A DNA stretch of 64,000 nucleotides from Pseudomonadota bacterium (GTDB lineage Bacteria; Pseudomonadota; Gammaproteobacteria; Steroidobacterales; Steroidobacteraceae). The notes under the pieces are model-generated. The model saw only the letters and a list, made by a program, of their open reading frames with translations. It did no database searches and was not told the DNA's origin. Positions 8,936-17,758 of the stretch are shown here, in pieces; position 1 is the stretch's first letter, and every line of letters starts with the position of its first letter. Position numbers and translations under genes: made by a program. Location: contig JAJYDK010000003.1 in NCBI GenBank assembly GCA_021777555.1, positions 62,001 through 126,000 on the forward strand. Reading direction: 5' to 3'.

Positions 8936-10752
8936 CTTTCCGGCACCGCGTCGAATGCCACGGTCAGGCGGCTCTGCGGCCCGTGAAACGGCACCGTCCC
9001 GTGCCAGAAATACGACGGAAACAGCACGAGCATGCCGGGGCTCGGACGCACCGAGTGTTCGGTGGCGAGCGCCGGCGAGGTGAGGATGCCGGGCTTGCCG
9101 AAGGTGAGGATGCCCTCGTCCGTGCGGGCATCGGCCATGTGCTCCGGCAACTCGATATAGCATGCCGAGGAAATCCAGCCCCGGGGATGCGTGTGCGTCG
9201 TGTGATAGCCACGATCGCGCAGCCGTACCGACCAGCTGCCGTTGAACCGCCAGCGGCCGCCGTTGCGCCGCCGCAGCGGATCGGCGCCGCGGCCAATGTG
9301 CTCGAGGTAGCGCCGGATCGGCTCGGCGAAGGCGGCAAACAGCGCGCGGATCGCCGGATCGGCGCTGCGCGTGAGGTCCTGGGTGGTCTCGGTGCCGCCG
9401 CGCAGCGACTGAAAGAGCAGCGCATGACCGTTGGGGTCGTGCAGCCGTTCGAGACTCGCCGTCAGATCCGCCAGGAAAGTCCGCAGATCCCTCCACGGCG
9501 CCGGCGCCTCGAGCGGCAGCGCCATCACCAGGTTGGGATAATCGCAGAGTCGCGCATACCGCTCGTCACCGAGCAGACGCAGGGCGGTCGTGCGCAAGGC
9601 GATGAGGTATTGATCGTCCGGATCCCGAGTCAACAGCGCTTCGCAGTCCTCGAGCGCGGCGGGCGCATCGCCGACTCCGAGCCGGGCGGCGGCACGCACC
9701 GTGCGCCCCGGGGCATTGTCCGGCATCACGCGCAGCGCGCGCTCGACCAGGGACAAGGCCGTCCCCGGGTCGAAATCGAGGGCGGCGAGCGCGGTGCGAA
9801 GCAGCACCGCAGGCGACGGGTGCTCACGCTGCACCCGGGGCGCGAGGCATTCGTAGGCGCCGCGCGCATCGCCGCCGCCTTGGAGGATCGCGGCCTTGGT
9901 TGCCCAGAGTGCCTCGTCATTGGCGAACGTCCCGAGTGCGCGGTCGAGCGTTTCGGTCGCCTGCGCCATGTCACCGGTGCGCACCCAGATCAGCTGCGCC
10001 AGGCTGTTGTGGGCCTCGATCAGCCGCGGCTCCATCTTCAGGCACTCGCGCAACGCCGCCTCGGCGCCGCTCGTGTCCCCTTCGGCCATGAGGCTGCGGG
10101 CATGGGTGTGCGCGAGTGTGGCCGTCCTGAACCCGCGCGCCCACACACGCTGGGCGATGCGGCCCGCCTCGCCATGGCGGCCCGCCGCGTTCAGGGCGAT
10201 GGCGAGCGCCTGCGCCGCCGCCGGATCATCAGGAGCCGCGGCGAGAAGGTTGCCGTACACGGTGAGCGCCTCGGCGAGGCGACCGAGTGCGATGAGTGAT
10301 GCCACGTGCTGTGATGTGAGTGCGGCATCGGCAATCCCGCGGGCGAGGAATGGAGCGGCCGTCGCAAGCGCCTGTGCGGGCCGTCCGGTATCGTTGTAAT
10401 AGCGCGCCAGCGCGAGCGCGGCGCGAGGATCGGGCCGTCCGCCCGAGCAGGCGCGCTGCAGCACGGGCTCGGCCTCGCCGCCCCGTCCGCCCGCGAGCAG
10501 CAGCTCCCCTAATGTGGTGAGCGTCGGTGTCCAGTCCGGGTCGATCCGGAGGGCTTGGCGCAGCAGCGCCTCGGCGGCTTGCGGCGCACCGAGCGCGAGC
10601 TTCGTGCCGGCGAGCAGCCGCAGCGCCTCGACGAATGACGGGTTGGCCGCGACGATGGCTTCGAGCCTCCGATGCGCGGTAGCGAATTGCCCCGCTTGAA
10701 GCAGGGCATCGATGCGCTGCATCTCTTCACGGACGGGAATCGGGATGGCCAC
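8932..10752 (-). CDS. TPR-repeat protein with C-terminal Fe(II)/2-oxoglutarate oxygenase domain
   Basis: A protein of about 606 residues. The first two thirds are tandem tetratricopeptide repeats (for example AEALLRQALRIDPDWTPTLTTLGEL). The last 180 residues form an oxygenase domain with THTHPRGWISSACYIELP, then SYFWHGTVPF and RLTVAFDAVPE, giving the two His, an acidic residue and the 2-oxoglutarate-binding Arg. The GTG start at 10752 follows AGAGG at a good distance. The longer reading from 10914 lacks such a site. The domain order resembles protein hydroxylases that use TPRs to hold a partner. It may act on the neighbouring receptor system, but this is speculative. Confidence 0.78.
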   Translation of the reverse strand: MAIPIPVREEMQRIDALLQAGQFATAHRRLEAIVAANPSFVEALRLLAGTKLALGAPQAAEALLRQALRIDPDWTPTLTTLGELLLAGGRGGEAEPVLQRACSGGRPDPRAALALARYYNDTGRPAQALATAAPFLARGIADAALTSQHVASLIALGRLAEALTVYGNLLAAAPDDPAAAQALAIALNAAGRHGEAGRIAQRVWARGFRTATLAHTHARSLMAEGDTSGAEAALRECLKMEPRLIEAHNSLAQLIWVRTGDMAQATETLDRALGTFANDEALWATKAAILQGGGDARGAYECLAPRVQREHPSPAVLLRTALAALDFDPGTALSLVERALRVMPDNAPGRTVRAAARLGVGDAPAALEDCEALLTRDPDDQYLIALRTTALRLLGDERYARLCDYPNLVMALPLEAPAPWRDLRTFLADLTASLERLHDPNGHALLFQSLRGGTETTQDLTRSADPAIRALFAAFAEPIRRYLEHIGRGADPLRRRNGGRWRFNGSWSVRLRDRGYHTTHTHPRGWISSACYIELPEHMADARTDEGILTFGKPGILTSPALATEHSVRPSPGMLVLFPSYFWHGTVPFHGPQSRLTVAFDAVPES

Positions 10753-10935
10753 GGAGACCTCTGCTGGCGAAACGCCGGCGAGAGCGATTTTCGCACGCCG
10801 GTTACCCGTGTGCACCGGCCATTGCGCCCTCTGCTCATCGACCCGCCTGCCGTGGCGGCCATCGTGGCCGCCACGGCGCGGCCGTGAATCCCGCTCGCGC
10901 GAGGGGTGGCGCAAGGGGATGCACGGGTTGCCGCC

Positions 10936-13608
10936 TCAGAAGGAGTACTTGGCGCTGAAGTTGATCTCCCTCCCCTCGTACGGCCGCGCGAGAATGACCC
11001 CGTTGATGCCGGCCTCGGCGCCGCCGCGGCGGGCGTTGCCTTCCGTGAGTGCCAGCTGGTTGGTGAGGTTGGTGCCGCGCACGGCGAATTCCCAGCCGTT
11101 GCCCACGTCCGCCAGGATGCCTCCGCTCAGCATGTAGTAGGTACCCAGCGGTTGCTGTCCAGTCTGGTCTTCATAGCGCTGGCCGACATGCTCGTAGGTG
11201 AGCCAGACGTTCATATCGCCCCAGTTCGTCGGAATCGCGTAGCTCGGGGTCACACGGACCTGGAGCTTCGGCTGGCGCTGCAGCGGCGCACCGTCGTAGT
11301 TGGCGCAGAAGGTCTGGCCGAGGCCATTGACGGTCTGTACGCAGGCGCTGGCGTCGCGGTAGTGTCCGTCCATCCAGTCTCCCACCACGCGCACCGTCGC
11401 CCCCGCGAAGGGTCTCACGTAGCCGTTGAAGTCGATGCCGTGGGTGGTGGCGCCGTAGGAGGTGATCTGGCCCTGGAAGGGGATGCCCTGGGCGTTGGTG
11501 GCCGTGGTCTGCAGGCCGTAGAAATTCCTCAGGTAGCCGCTCACGTCCACGTACAGGTAGTGGTTCTCGAACTTGAAACCACCCTCGTAGTTGTGAATGA
11601 CCTCCGTCGGGCCGAATAGTCCGCCGTGGCTGCCGCCGGATCCCCGGATGCCGTTGTCGAAGTCGTCATAGTGCGAGCCGTTGTTGACGCGCACGTAAGC
11701 GCTCATGTCCTTCGTGAAGTCGTAGTTCGCGCCGAACGTGAACGTCGGACGGGTGCGCACGTAGTGCTCGTAGTCCCATGTTCCGTTGCACTGACTGACC
11801 GCGTTGTTGTACAGATCGTATTGGGTGCCGAGCTGGACGTTGCTCAGGTTGCAGGTGCGCTGGTGCGCGTCGATGTTCTCGAGGCGCGCGCCGAAATCTA
11901 ACAGCCAGGGCCCGGTCCGCCACGAATCCGAGAGGTATCCCGCGATGTTGCGGGCGTCGCCGTGCTCGGCGATGTTGTAACCGCCATTGCTGTTGATGCC
12001 CTGCGGACTGGTGAGATAGTAGATCTGTCCGTTCTGCGTGTAGCTCAAGTTGATGGGCGTGGCGTTGGGCGTGTCGGTCATCAGCATCTGGTTGCCCAGC
12101 GACCATTTGTCGTTGTCGCTGTAGACCGCCAGATAGATGCCGCCGGTCAGCGTGTCGCCCTTGAAGATCTTGCGGCTGACGTTGAAATCATCGGCGATGT
12201 TCTGCAGAGATTTCTGGATGAACCACCATCCCTGATGGATCACGTCCTGGCCGAGCGGCACGGGAAGTCCGGTGGTCGAGTAGTTCGCCTGGATGTTCTG
12301 GCCCGGCATGTAGGGTCCGCCCTGGACGGCATCACCGTCGAGACCCTCCCCGGAGCTGACGCCCGTGCAGAAGCCGCTCGGCTCGGGCATGTTGCAACCG
12401 TAGAGGTAGTAGCTCAGAGGTGTGGGATTCGTGCCGGAGAAGAATGCGTTGGTGTCGAGTCCGCCGCCGTCCATGATGAAGTCGTTGTGGAGAGTCCAGC
12501 CGCCGACATGCTGATCGTAGAGGCTGCCGAAGTAGTAGAGCTGGCCGCCGCGGCCGTTCTGGAGGCTCGCCGGGACGTAGCCGTAGGGGCCGGGTACCGA
12601 GACGTTCTCGTTGGCATAGCTGCCGTATGAGGAGGTGAGCGGATTGAAGCCCGGGTAGGCCGAGAAGGTCGGGCTGCTGGGGCTGCCACCCTCGACCACG
12701 GGAATCGGCACGATGAACTGGTTCTTGTCATCGAGCACGCGGGCCCAGAACGTCACGGAGCCACCGTCGAGGTCGTGCTTGAGGGTGCCGGTGAACTGCC
12801 CGCCCTGTTCGGACGGGAACTGCGGCGATCGCACTCCCTTCGAGACGCGGTAGAAGCCGCCGACGCTGCCGTACCAGCCCTTGGCGATGGGGAAGCCGTA
12901 GAAGGTGTCGACACGCCACAATCCCTCGTTGCCGTAGGTCACCTTGGCCTCGCCGTGCGGGTCGGCCGAGCCGGTGCGCAGGATGTAGTTGGCGGTGGCA
13001 CCCATCTGGCCGGGACCGAACACTGCCGACGGACCGCCCTGCACGATCTCGACGCGTTGGATGGTGTCATCGAGACGGAACAGCGAGCTCGAGTCCATGA
13101 ACGACAGCGAGGACATGCCGTACAGCGGCATACCCTCGATCATGTTGGTGAAGAACGGTGCATCGCCGCCGCCTGGGAAGCCGGCGATCTCGATGTTGGC
13201 GCCGGTCTGACCGCCGGAGGACTCCGGCCAGATGCCGGGCGAGAGCTTGAGGATATCCGCCGAGCTCAACGGGTTCGACTGCATGATCAGCTGCCGATTG
13301 GCCGCCACGATGTTGTAGCTGGCGTTCAGCTTGGTCACCCGCACCGCAGTGGCGGTCACCACGACCTCCTGAAGGGTCTGGGAGCTCTGGGCGGAGATGT
13401 TCGAAGGCGGCGTCGTCTGGGCGCGCGCCCGTGGGGCGATGAGGCCGGCGCTCGCGCCGAGGATGCCCGCGACCACCGCGGCCACGCTGCTCTGTGCGAT
13501 GCCTTTGCGTCCGCCGAATTCCGTGCACACGGAAGCCGGGACGGGTGCGATGGCCTGTGCGCGGGAGTGGCGGCGCCCGCGGGGCGTCTCGTGGTATTTC
13601 ATTCTCAT
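10936..13608 (-). CDS. TonB-dependent outer-membrane receptor (predicted sugar receptor)
   Basis: A protein of about 890 residues: a long basic signal region ending ARAQ, a plug domain starting with the TonB-box-like LQEVVVTAT, plug motifs VEIVQGGPSAVFGPG, and a 22-strand barrel ending in the aromatic terminal residue of NFSAKYSF. The ATG at 13608 follows GGGAGG. The upstream region holds three palindromes matching the treA operator plus a near copy of its promoter. The receptor therefore probably imports a glucoside handled by the trehalase and glycosidase. The exact ligand cannot be read from the sequence. Confidence 0.9.
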   Translation of the reverse strand: MRMKYHETPRGRRHSRAQAIAPVPASVCTEFGGRKGIAQSSVAAVVAGILGASAGLIAPRARAQTTPPSNISAQSSQTLQEVVVTATAVRVTKLNASYNIVAANRQLIMQSNPLSSADILKLSPGIWPESSGGQTGANIEIAGFPGGGDAPFFTNMIEGMPLYGMSSLSFMDSSSLFRLDDTIQRVEIVQGGPSAVFGPGQMGATANYILRTGSADPHGEAKVTYGNEGLWRVDTFYGFPIAKGWYGSVGGFYRVSKGVRSPQFPSEQGGQFTGTLKHDLDGGSVTFWARVLDDKNQFIVPIPVVEGGSPSSPTFSAYPGFNPLTSSYGSYANENVSVPGPYGYVPASLQNGRGGQLYYFGSLYDQHVGGWTLHNDFIMDGGGLDTNAFFSGTNPTPLSYYLYGCNMPEPSGFCTGVSSGEGLDGDAVQGGPYMPGQNIQANYSTTGLPVPLGQDVIHQGWWFIQKSLQNIADDFNVSRKIFKGDTLTGGIYLAVYSDNDKWSLGNQMLMTDTPNATPINLSYTQNGQIYYLTSPQGINSNGGYNIAEHGDARNIAGYLSDSWRTGPWLLDFGARLENIDAHQRTCNLSNVQLGTQYDLYNNAVSQCNGTWDYEHYVRTRPTFTFGANYDFTKDMSAYVRVNNGSHYDDFDNGIRGSGGSHGGLFGPTEVIHNYEGGFKFENHYLYVDVSGYLRNFYGLQTTATNAQGIPFQGQITSYGATTHGIDFNGYVRPFAGATVRVVGDWMDGHYRDASACVQTVNGLGQTFCANYDGAPLQRQPKLQVRVTPSYAIPTNWGDMNVWLTYEHVGQRYEDQTGQQPLGTYYMLSGGILADVGNGWEFAVRGTNLTNQLALTEGNARRGGAEAGINGVILARPYEGREINFSAKYSF

Positions 13609-13808
13609 GCAAGATCCTCCCAACTGGAAATTGATCAAAGTCAGACCTGAATCGCCGCTCGGACCCGCGCGCTCGGGCGCGGGCGGCGACGGAATCTCGG
13701 CGAGCGGATTGAGAGGGTGGCCGGTTTTTGTGCCCCGCGAGGCGGGGCAGCCACGGAATCGAGCCTGGCTGTCATGAGCATGGCGGTTCCCCCCGAAATA
13801 CCGCTAAA

Positions 13809-13820
13809 GACATCGATGTC
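13809..13820. promoter_or_regulatory. Operator palindrome 1 upstream of TonB receptor
   Basis: GACATCGATGTC is a perfect 12-bp palindrome with the same core as the treA operator. It lies about 30 bp downstream of the predicted transcription start, in the receptor leader. Confidence 0.6.
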
Positions 13821-13837
13821 AGTCTATTGATGAGGAA

Positions 13838-13853
13838 TTGACATCGATGTCAA
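13838..13853. promoter_or_regulatory. Operator palindrome 2 upstream of TonB receptor
   Basis: TTGACATCGATGTCAA is a perfect 16-bp palindrome covering the predicted transcription start (about 13847). Binding here would block initiation, so repression is the likely mode. Confidence 0.65.
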
Positions 13854-13870
13854 ATGATATCGATGTCATT
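13853..13870. promoter_or_regulatory. Operator near-palindrome 3 upstream of TonB receptor
   Basis: AATGATATCGATGTCATT is palindromic except for one base pair and overlaps the predicted -10 box. It is also the part most similar to the treA promoter block. The rest of the intergenic space (13609-13808 and 13883-14030) shows no other recognisable element. Confidence 0.6.
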
Positions 13871-13882
13871 CAGGCATTGCAA
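13854..13882 (-). promoter_or_regulatory. Predicted sigma70 promoter of the TonB receptor
   Basis: Read leftward, a TTGCAA -35 box (13877-13882), a 17-bp spacer and a TATCAT -10 box (13854-13859). The block from TATCGATGTCATTC to GCATTGCAA matches the treA block at all but two positions. Transcription would start near 13847, giving a leader of about 240 nt. Confidence 0.55.
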
Positions 13883-14030
13883 GCCTGCGCAGAATTCACG
13901 CGACAACGAGTGAAGCAGTAAAGCGGCTTCCCGCGCAATCTGTTGCCGATTCGCAACGGTATGCGCGGGAAGCGGGCCGGGTCAGCCCCTCAGAATGGGA
14001 GCCGAGGTGGGCCGTGCCGGTCGCCCCGAC

Positions 14031-15869
14031 TCAGGCGATGAGCGCCTGCGAATCCTGGCCCGGGTCGCGCTGCGCGCGGCGGCGCTCCTGCTCGGTGAGA
14101 TAGCGCTTGCGGATGCGGATCGAGGCGGGAGTGACCTCGACGAGCTCGTCGTCCGAGATGAATTCCACCGCGTACTCCAGGGTGAGATCGATCGGCGGAG
14201 TGAGCAGAATCGCATCGTCCTTGCCGGCGGCGCGGATATTGGTCAGCTTCTTGGTCTTGATCGGGTTGACCACCAGATCGTTGTCGCGGCTGTGGATGCC
14301 GATGATCATGCCCTCGTAGAGCTTCTCGCCCGGACTGACGAAGAGCCTGCCCCGCTCCTGGAGGTTGAACAGGGCGTACGCGACCGCCTCACCCTGCTCG
14401 TTGCTCACCAGCACGCCGTTGCGGCGGTCCGGGATATCGCCCTTGACCGGTGCGAAGCCATCGAAGATGTGGCTCATGAGGCCGGTGCCGCGCGTGAGGG
14501 TCATGAAATCCCCCTGGAAGCCGATCAGGCCGCGGGCGGGCACGCGGTACTCGAGGCGCGCCCGGCCGTTGCCATCCACGACCATGTCGGTGATCTCGGC
14601 GCGGCGGCGGCCGAGCGCTTCCATCACCGCGCCCTGGTGCGCTTCTTCGACGTCTACGGTGAGGGCCTCGTAAGGCTCATGCACCTCGCCGTTGACCATC
14701 CTGGTCAATACCTGCGGCCGCGACACCGCGAGCTCGTGGCCCTCGCGGCGCATGTTCTCGATGAGGATGGTAAGGTGCAGCTCGCCGCGGCCACAGACCC
14801 GGAACACATCCGGAGAGTCCGTGTCCTCGACCCGCAGCGCCACATTGCTTTGCAGCTCGCGCTGCAGCCGCTCGCGCAGCTGGCGGCTGGTGACGAACTT
14901 GCCTTCCCGGCCGGCGAGCGGCGAGGTATTCACCTGGAACTGCATGGCGAGCGTCGGCTCATCGACCTGGATGGGCGGCAGGCCTTCGGCGAATTCGCTG
15001 TCGCAGACGGTCACCCCGATGTTCACCTCGTCGATGCCCGTGATGGCGACGATGTCGCCGGCGCGGGCCTCCTCGACGGTGTGACGCTGCAGGCCGGTGA
15101 AGGTGAGCACCTGGGCGATCTTGGCGGTGCCGCGATCTTCCTCGCCATAGCGCAGCGCGACGCTCTGGCCGGGGCGGACCGAGCCGCGGCGGATGCGCCC
15201 GATGCCGATACGGCCCACGTAACTGTTGTAGTCGAGCGTCGAGATCTGCAGCTGCAGCGGCCGCCCGTCCTCGGCGGCCGGCGGCGGCACGTGCTCGAGG
15301 ATCGCCTCGAAGAGCGCCCCCATGTCCGATCCGGGCTGCTCGTGATCCTTGCCGGCCCAACCCTGCAGGGCGGAAGCGTAGATCACCGGAAAATCGAGCT
15401 GCTCGTCGCTCGCGCCGAGCTTGTCGAACAGCTCGAAGGTCTGGTCGATGACCCAGTGCGGGCGGGCGCCCGGACGGTCGACCTTGTTGACGACCACGAT
15501 GGCCTTCAGGCCGAGCGAGAGCGCCTTGCGCGTGACGAAGCGGGTCTGCGGCATCGGGCCCTCGACCGCATCCACCACCAGCAGCACTCCGTCCACCATG
15601 GACAGCACGCGCTCGACCTCACCGCCGAAGTCCGCGTGTCCCGGGGTGTCGACGACGTTGATGCGGGTGCCTCGGTACTGGATCGCGCAGTTCTTCGCGA
15701 GGATGGTGATGCCACGCTCGCGCTCCAAGTCGTTCGAGTCCATGATGCGCTCGGTGAGCTTCTCATGGGCGGCGAAAGTGCCGGATTGCCTGAGCAGGCA
15801 GTCGACCAGCGTGGTCTTGCCGTGATCGACGTGCGCGATGATCGCGATGTTGCGGATGGGCTGATTCAT
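14031..15869 (-). CDS. typA: Ribosome-associated translational GTPase TypA/BipA
   Basis: A 612-residue translation-factor GTPase that acts on the ribosome and supports 50S assembly and stress growth. It shows the G1 motif AHVDHGKTT near residue 12, the switch-[18 protein letters not shown], the G4 motif [10 protein letters not shown] near residue 129, EF-G-like domains III and V, and the BipA-specific C-terminal domain ([18 protein letters not shown]). The start [15 protein letters not shown] matches the family. Longer in-frame sequence upstream is non-homologous. Monocistronic by spacing. Confidence 0.97.
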   Translation of the reverse strand: MNQPIRNIAIIAHVDHGKTTLVDCLLRQSGTFAAHEKLTERIMDSNDLERERGITILAKNCAIQYRGTRINVVDTPGHADFGGEVERVLSMVDGVLLVVDAVEGPMPQTRFVTRKALSLGLKAIVVVNKVDRPGARPHWVIDQTFELFDKLGASDEQLDFPVIYASALQGWAGKDHEQPGSDMGALFEAILEHVPPPAAEDGRPLQLQISTLDYNSYVGRIGIGRIRRGSVRPGQSVALRYGEEDRGTAKIAQVLTFTGLQRHTVEEARAGDIVAITGIDEVNIGVTVCDSEFAEGLPPIQVDEPTLAMQFQVNTSPLAGREGKFVTSRQLRERLQRELQSNVALRVEDTDSPDVFRVCGRGELHLTILIENMRREGHELAVSRPQVLTRMVNGEVHEPYEALTVDVEEAHQGAVMEALGRRRAEITDMVVDGNGRARLEYRVPARGLIGFQGDFMTLTRGTGLMSHIFDGFAPVKGDIPDRRNGVLVSNEQGEAVAYALFNLQERGRLFVSPGEKLYEGMIIGIHSRDNDLVVNPIKTKKLTNIRAAGKDDAILLTPPIDLTLEYAVEFISDDELVEVTPASIRIRKRYLTEQERRRAQRDPGQDSQALIA

Positions 15870-16041
15870 ACGGTGCCGTGGGGAGGCTGGCCATGAGAGG
15901 CCGGCAAAGACTTCCAAGCCTAGCAGATTTGAGTCGACTTCGCCTTGTGGCTTGCCGGGGCGTTCCCTGGACCCCCCGGGCACCCTATGATCCGTCCAGG
16001 TCCAAGCTAGAGCGACGCCATTAGGCCGCCGGGGAGAGGGG

Positions 16042-17673
16042 ATGGGTCCTTCAATGTCCGCCACGCATCGCTGCGATGCGCTCATCATCGGTGCAGGCCA
16101 CAATGGCCTCACCTGCGCTGCGTACCTTGCGGCAGCGGGGCTCAAGGTCATCATGCTCGAGAGGCGCGCCGTCGTGGGCGGCACCGCGGTGACCGAGGAA
16201 TTCCATCCCGGATTTCGCAACTCCGTAGCCTCCTACACCGTCTCGCTCCTCAATCCCAAGGTCATACGCGACCTCGAGCTCGACCGGCACGGGCTCAAAG
16301 TCGTGGAGCGGCGCCTGTCGAACTTCCTGCCGACCGAGGATGGGCGATTCCTGAAGGTGGGCGGCGGCGGAACGCACGAGGAGGTCGCGAAGTTCTCCCC
16401 GCGTGACGCCGGGCGACTCGATGCCTACGGGGATCGACTGGATGCCATTGCCGATGTGCTGCGCGAGCTCGTGCTGCTGACGCCGCCGAATGTGGTGGAG
16501 GGCAGCTGGCGCGAGGCGCTGCCCGAGCTCATCCGGGCGGCGCACGTCGGCGGCCGGCTGCGCCGTCTCGACATGAGCCAGCGCCGGGACCTGTTGACGC
16601 TGTTTTCGGGCTCCGCGGGCGAGTATCTCGACGGTTGGTTCGAGAGCGACCCCATCAAGGCCGTGTATGGCTTCGATGGCATCGTCGGCAACTATGCGAG
16701 TCCCTACGCCGCCGGCAGCGCGTACGTGCTGCTGCATCACGTGTTCGGCGAGGTCAACGGCAAGAAGGGCGCCTGGGGACATGCGATAGGCGGAATGGGC
16801 GCCATCACCCAGGCCATGGCGCGCTGCTGCGCCGAGCGCGGCGTCGAAATCCGTCTGTCGAGCCCGGTGCGCGAGGTCATCGTGGAGTCCGGCAGGGCGG
16901 TCGGGGCGGTCACCGAGAGCGGAGAGACGGTGCGGGCTTCGGCGGTGATCGCCAACGTCAATCCGAAGCTGTTGTACCAGAAGCTGATGGATCCGGCGGC
17001 GCTGCCGCAGGATTTTCGCGAACGCATCGCGCACTGGCGCTGCGGATCGGGCACGTTCCGCATGAACGTGGCGCTCGCGGAGCTGCCGGATTTCAGCTGT
17101 CTGCCGGGGCGTGCGCTCTCCGACCATCACACCGCGGGCATCATCCTCGCGCCCACGCTCGCCTACATGGAGCGTGCCTACTTCGACGCTCGCACTCACG
17201 GCTGGTCACGCCAGCCCGTCGTCGAACTGGTCATCCCCTCCACGCTGGACGATTCTCTCGCCCCCGCGGGTCAGCACGTGGCGAGCCTGTTCTGCCAGCA
17301 CGTCGCGCCAGAGCTGCCGGGCCGCTCCTGGGACGATCATCGCGAGGCCGTCGCCGACCTCATGATCGACACGGTCGATGCATATGCGCCCAATTTCAAG
17401 CGTGCGGTGCTCGGCCGGCAGATCATGAGTCCGCTCGACCTGGAGCGCACCTTCGGGCTCATCGGCGGAGACATCTTCCACGGCGCATTGAGCCTCGATC
17501 AGATGTTCTCCTCCCGCCCGATGTTGGGGCATGGCAATTATCGCGGACCGCTCCGCGGCCTGTACATGTGCGGCGCCGGCACGCACCCGGGCGGGGGCGT
17601 GACGGGCGCGCCGGGACACAATGCGGCGCGGGAGATCATCGGAGATTTCAGGCGGCGTCGGTTGAGGAAGTAA
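16042..17673 (+). CDS. FAD-dependent oxidoreductase, phytoene-desaturase-like (PYROXD2-type)
   Basis: A flavoprotein of about 543 residues. The N-terminal dinucleotide fold has DALIIGAGHNGLTCAAYLAAAG followed by an acidic strand end (MLERRAVVGGTAVTEE). The C-terminal FAD motif is MCGAGTHPGGGVTGAPGHNAA. These patterns and the length match PYROXD2-like members of the CrtI/amine-oxidase superfamily, whose substrates are poorly known. The ATG at 16042 has GGGGAG 5 bp upstream; MSATHR at 16054 is an alternative. No carotenoid genes lie nearby, so carotenoid synthesis is unlikely. Confidence 0.85.
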   Translation: MGPSMSATHRCDALIIGAGHNGLTCAAYLAAAGLKVIMLERRAVVGGTAVTEEFHPGFRNSVASYTVSLLNPKVIRDLELDRHGLKVVERRLSNFLPTEDGRFLKVGGGGTHEEVAKFSPRDAGRLDAYGDRLDAIADVLRELVLLTPPNVVEGSWREALPELIRAAHVGGRLRRLDMSQRRDLLTLFSGSAGEYLDGWFESDPIKAVYGFDGIVGNYASPYAAGSAYVLLHHVFGEVNGKKGAWGHAIGGMGAITQAMARCCAERGVEIRLSSPVREVIVESGRAVGAVTESGETVRASAVIANVNPKLLYQKLMDPAALPQDFRERIAHWRCGSGTFRMNVALAELPDFSCLPGRALSDHHTAGIILAPTLAYMERAYFDARTHGWSRQPVVELVIPSTLDDSLAPAGQHVASLFCQHVAPELPGRSWDDHREAVADLMIDTVDAYAPNFKRAVLGRQIMSPLDLERTFGLIGGDIFHGALSLDQMFSSRPMLGHGNYRGPLRGLYMCGAGTHPGGGVTGAPGHNAAREIIGDFRRRRLRK

Positions 17674-17758
17674 GGCTCCGGAGCGCCTGCCGCCGGGCTT
17701 CAAGGGCGGGCTGGCGCCCCTTGGAAACCGATGCCGCCGCCCCAAGCATGAGGAGTCC

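Noticed and set aside
16042-17673. Carotenoid phytoene desaturase
   Set aside because: No other carotenoid genes are nearby, and the sequence pattern fits the PYROXD2-like group better.
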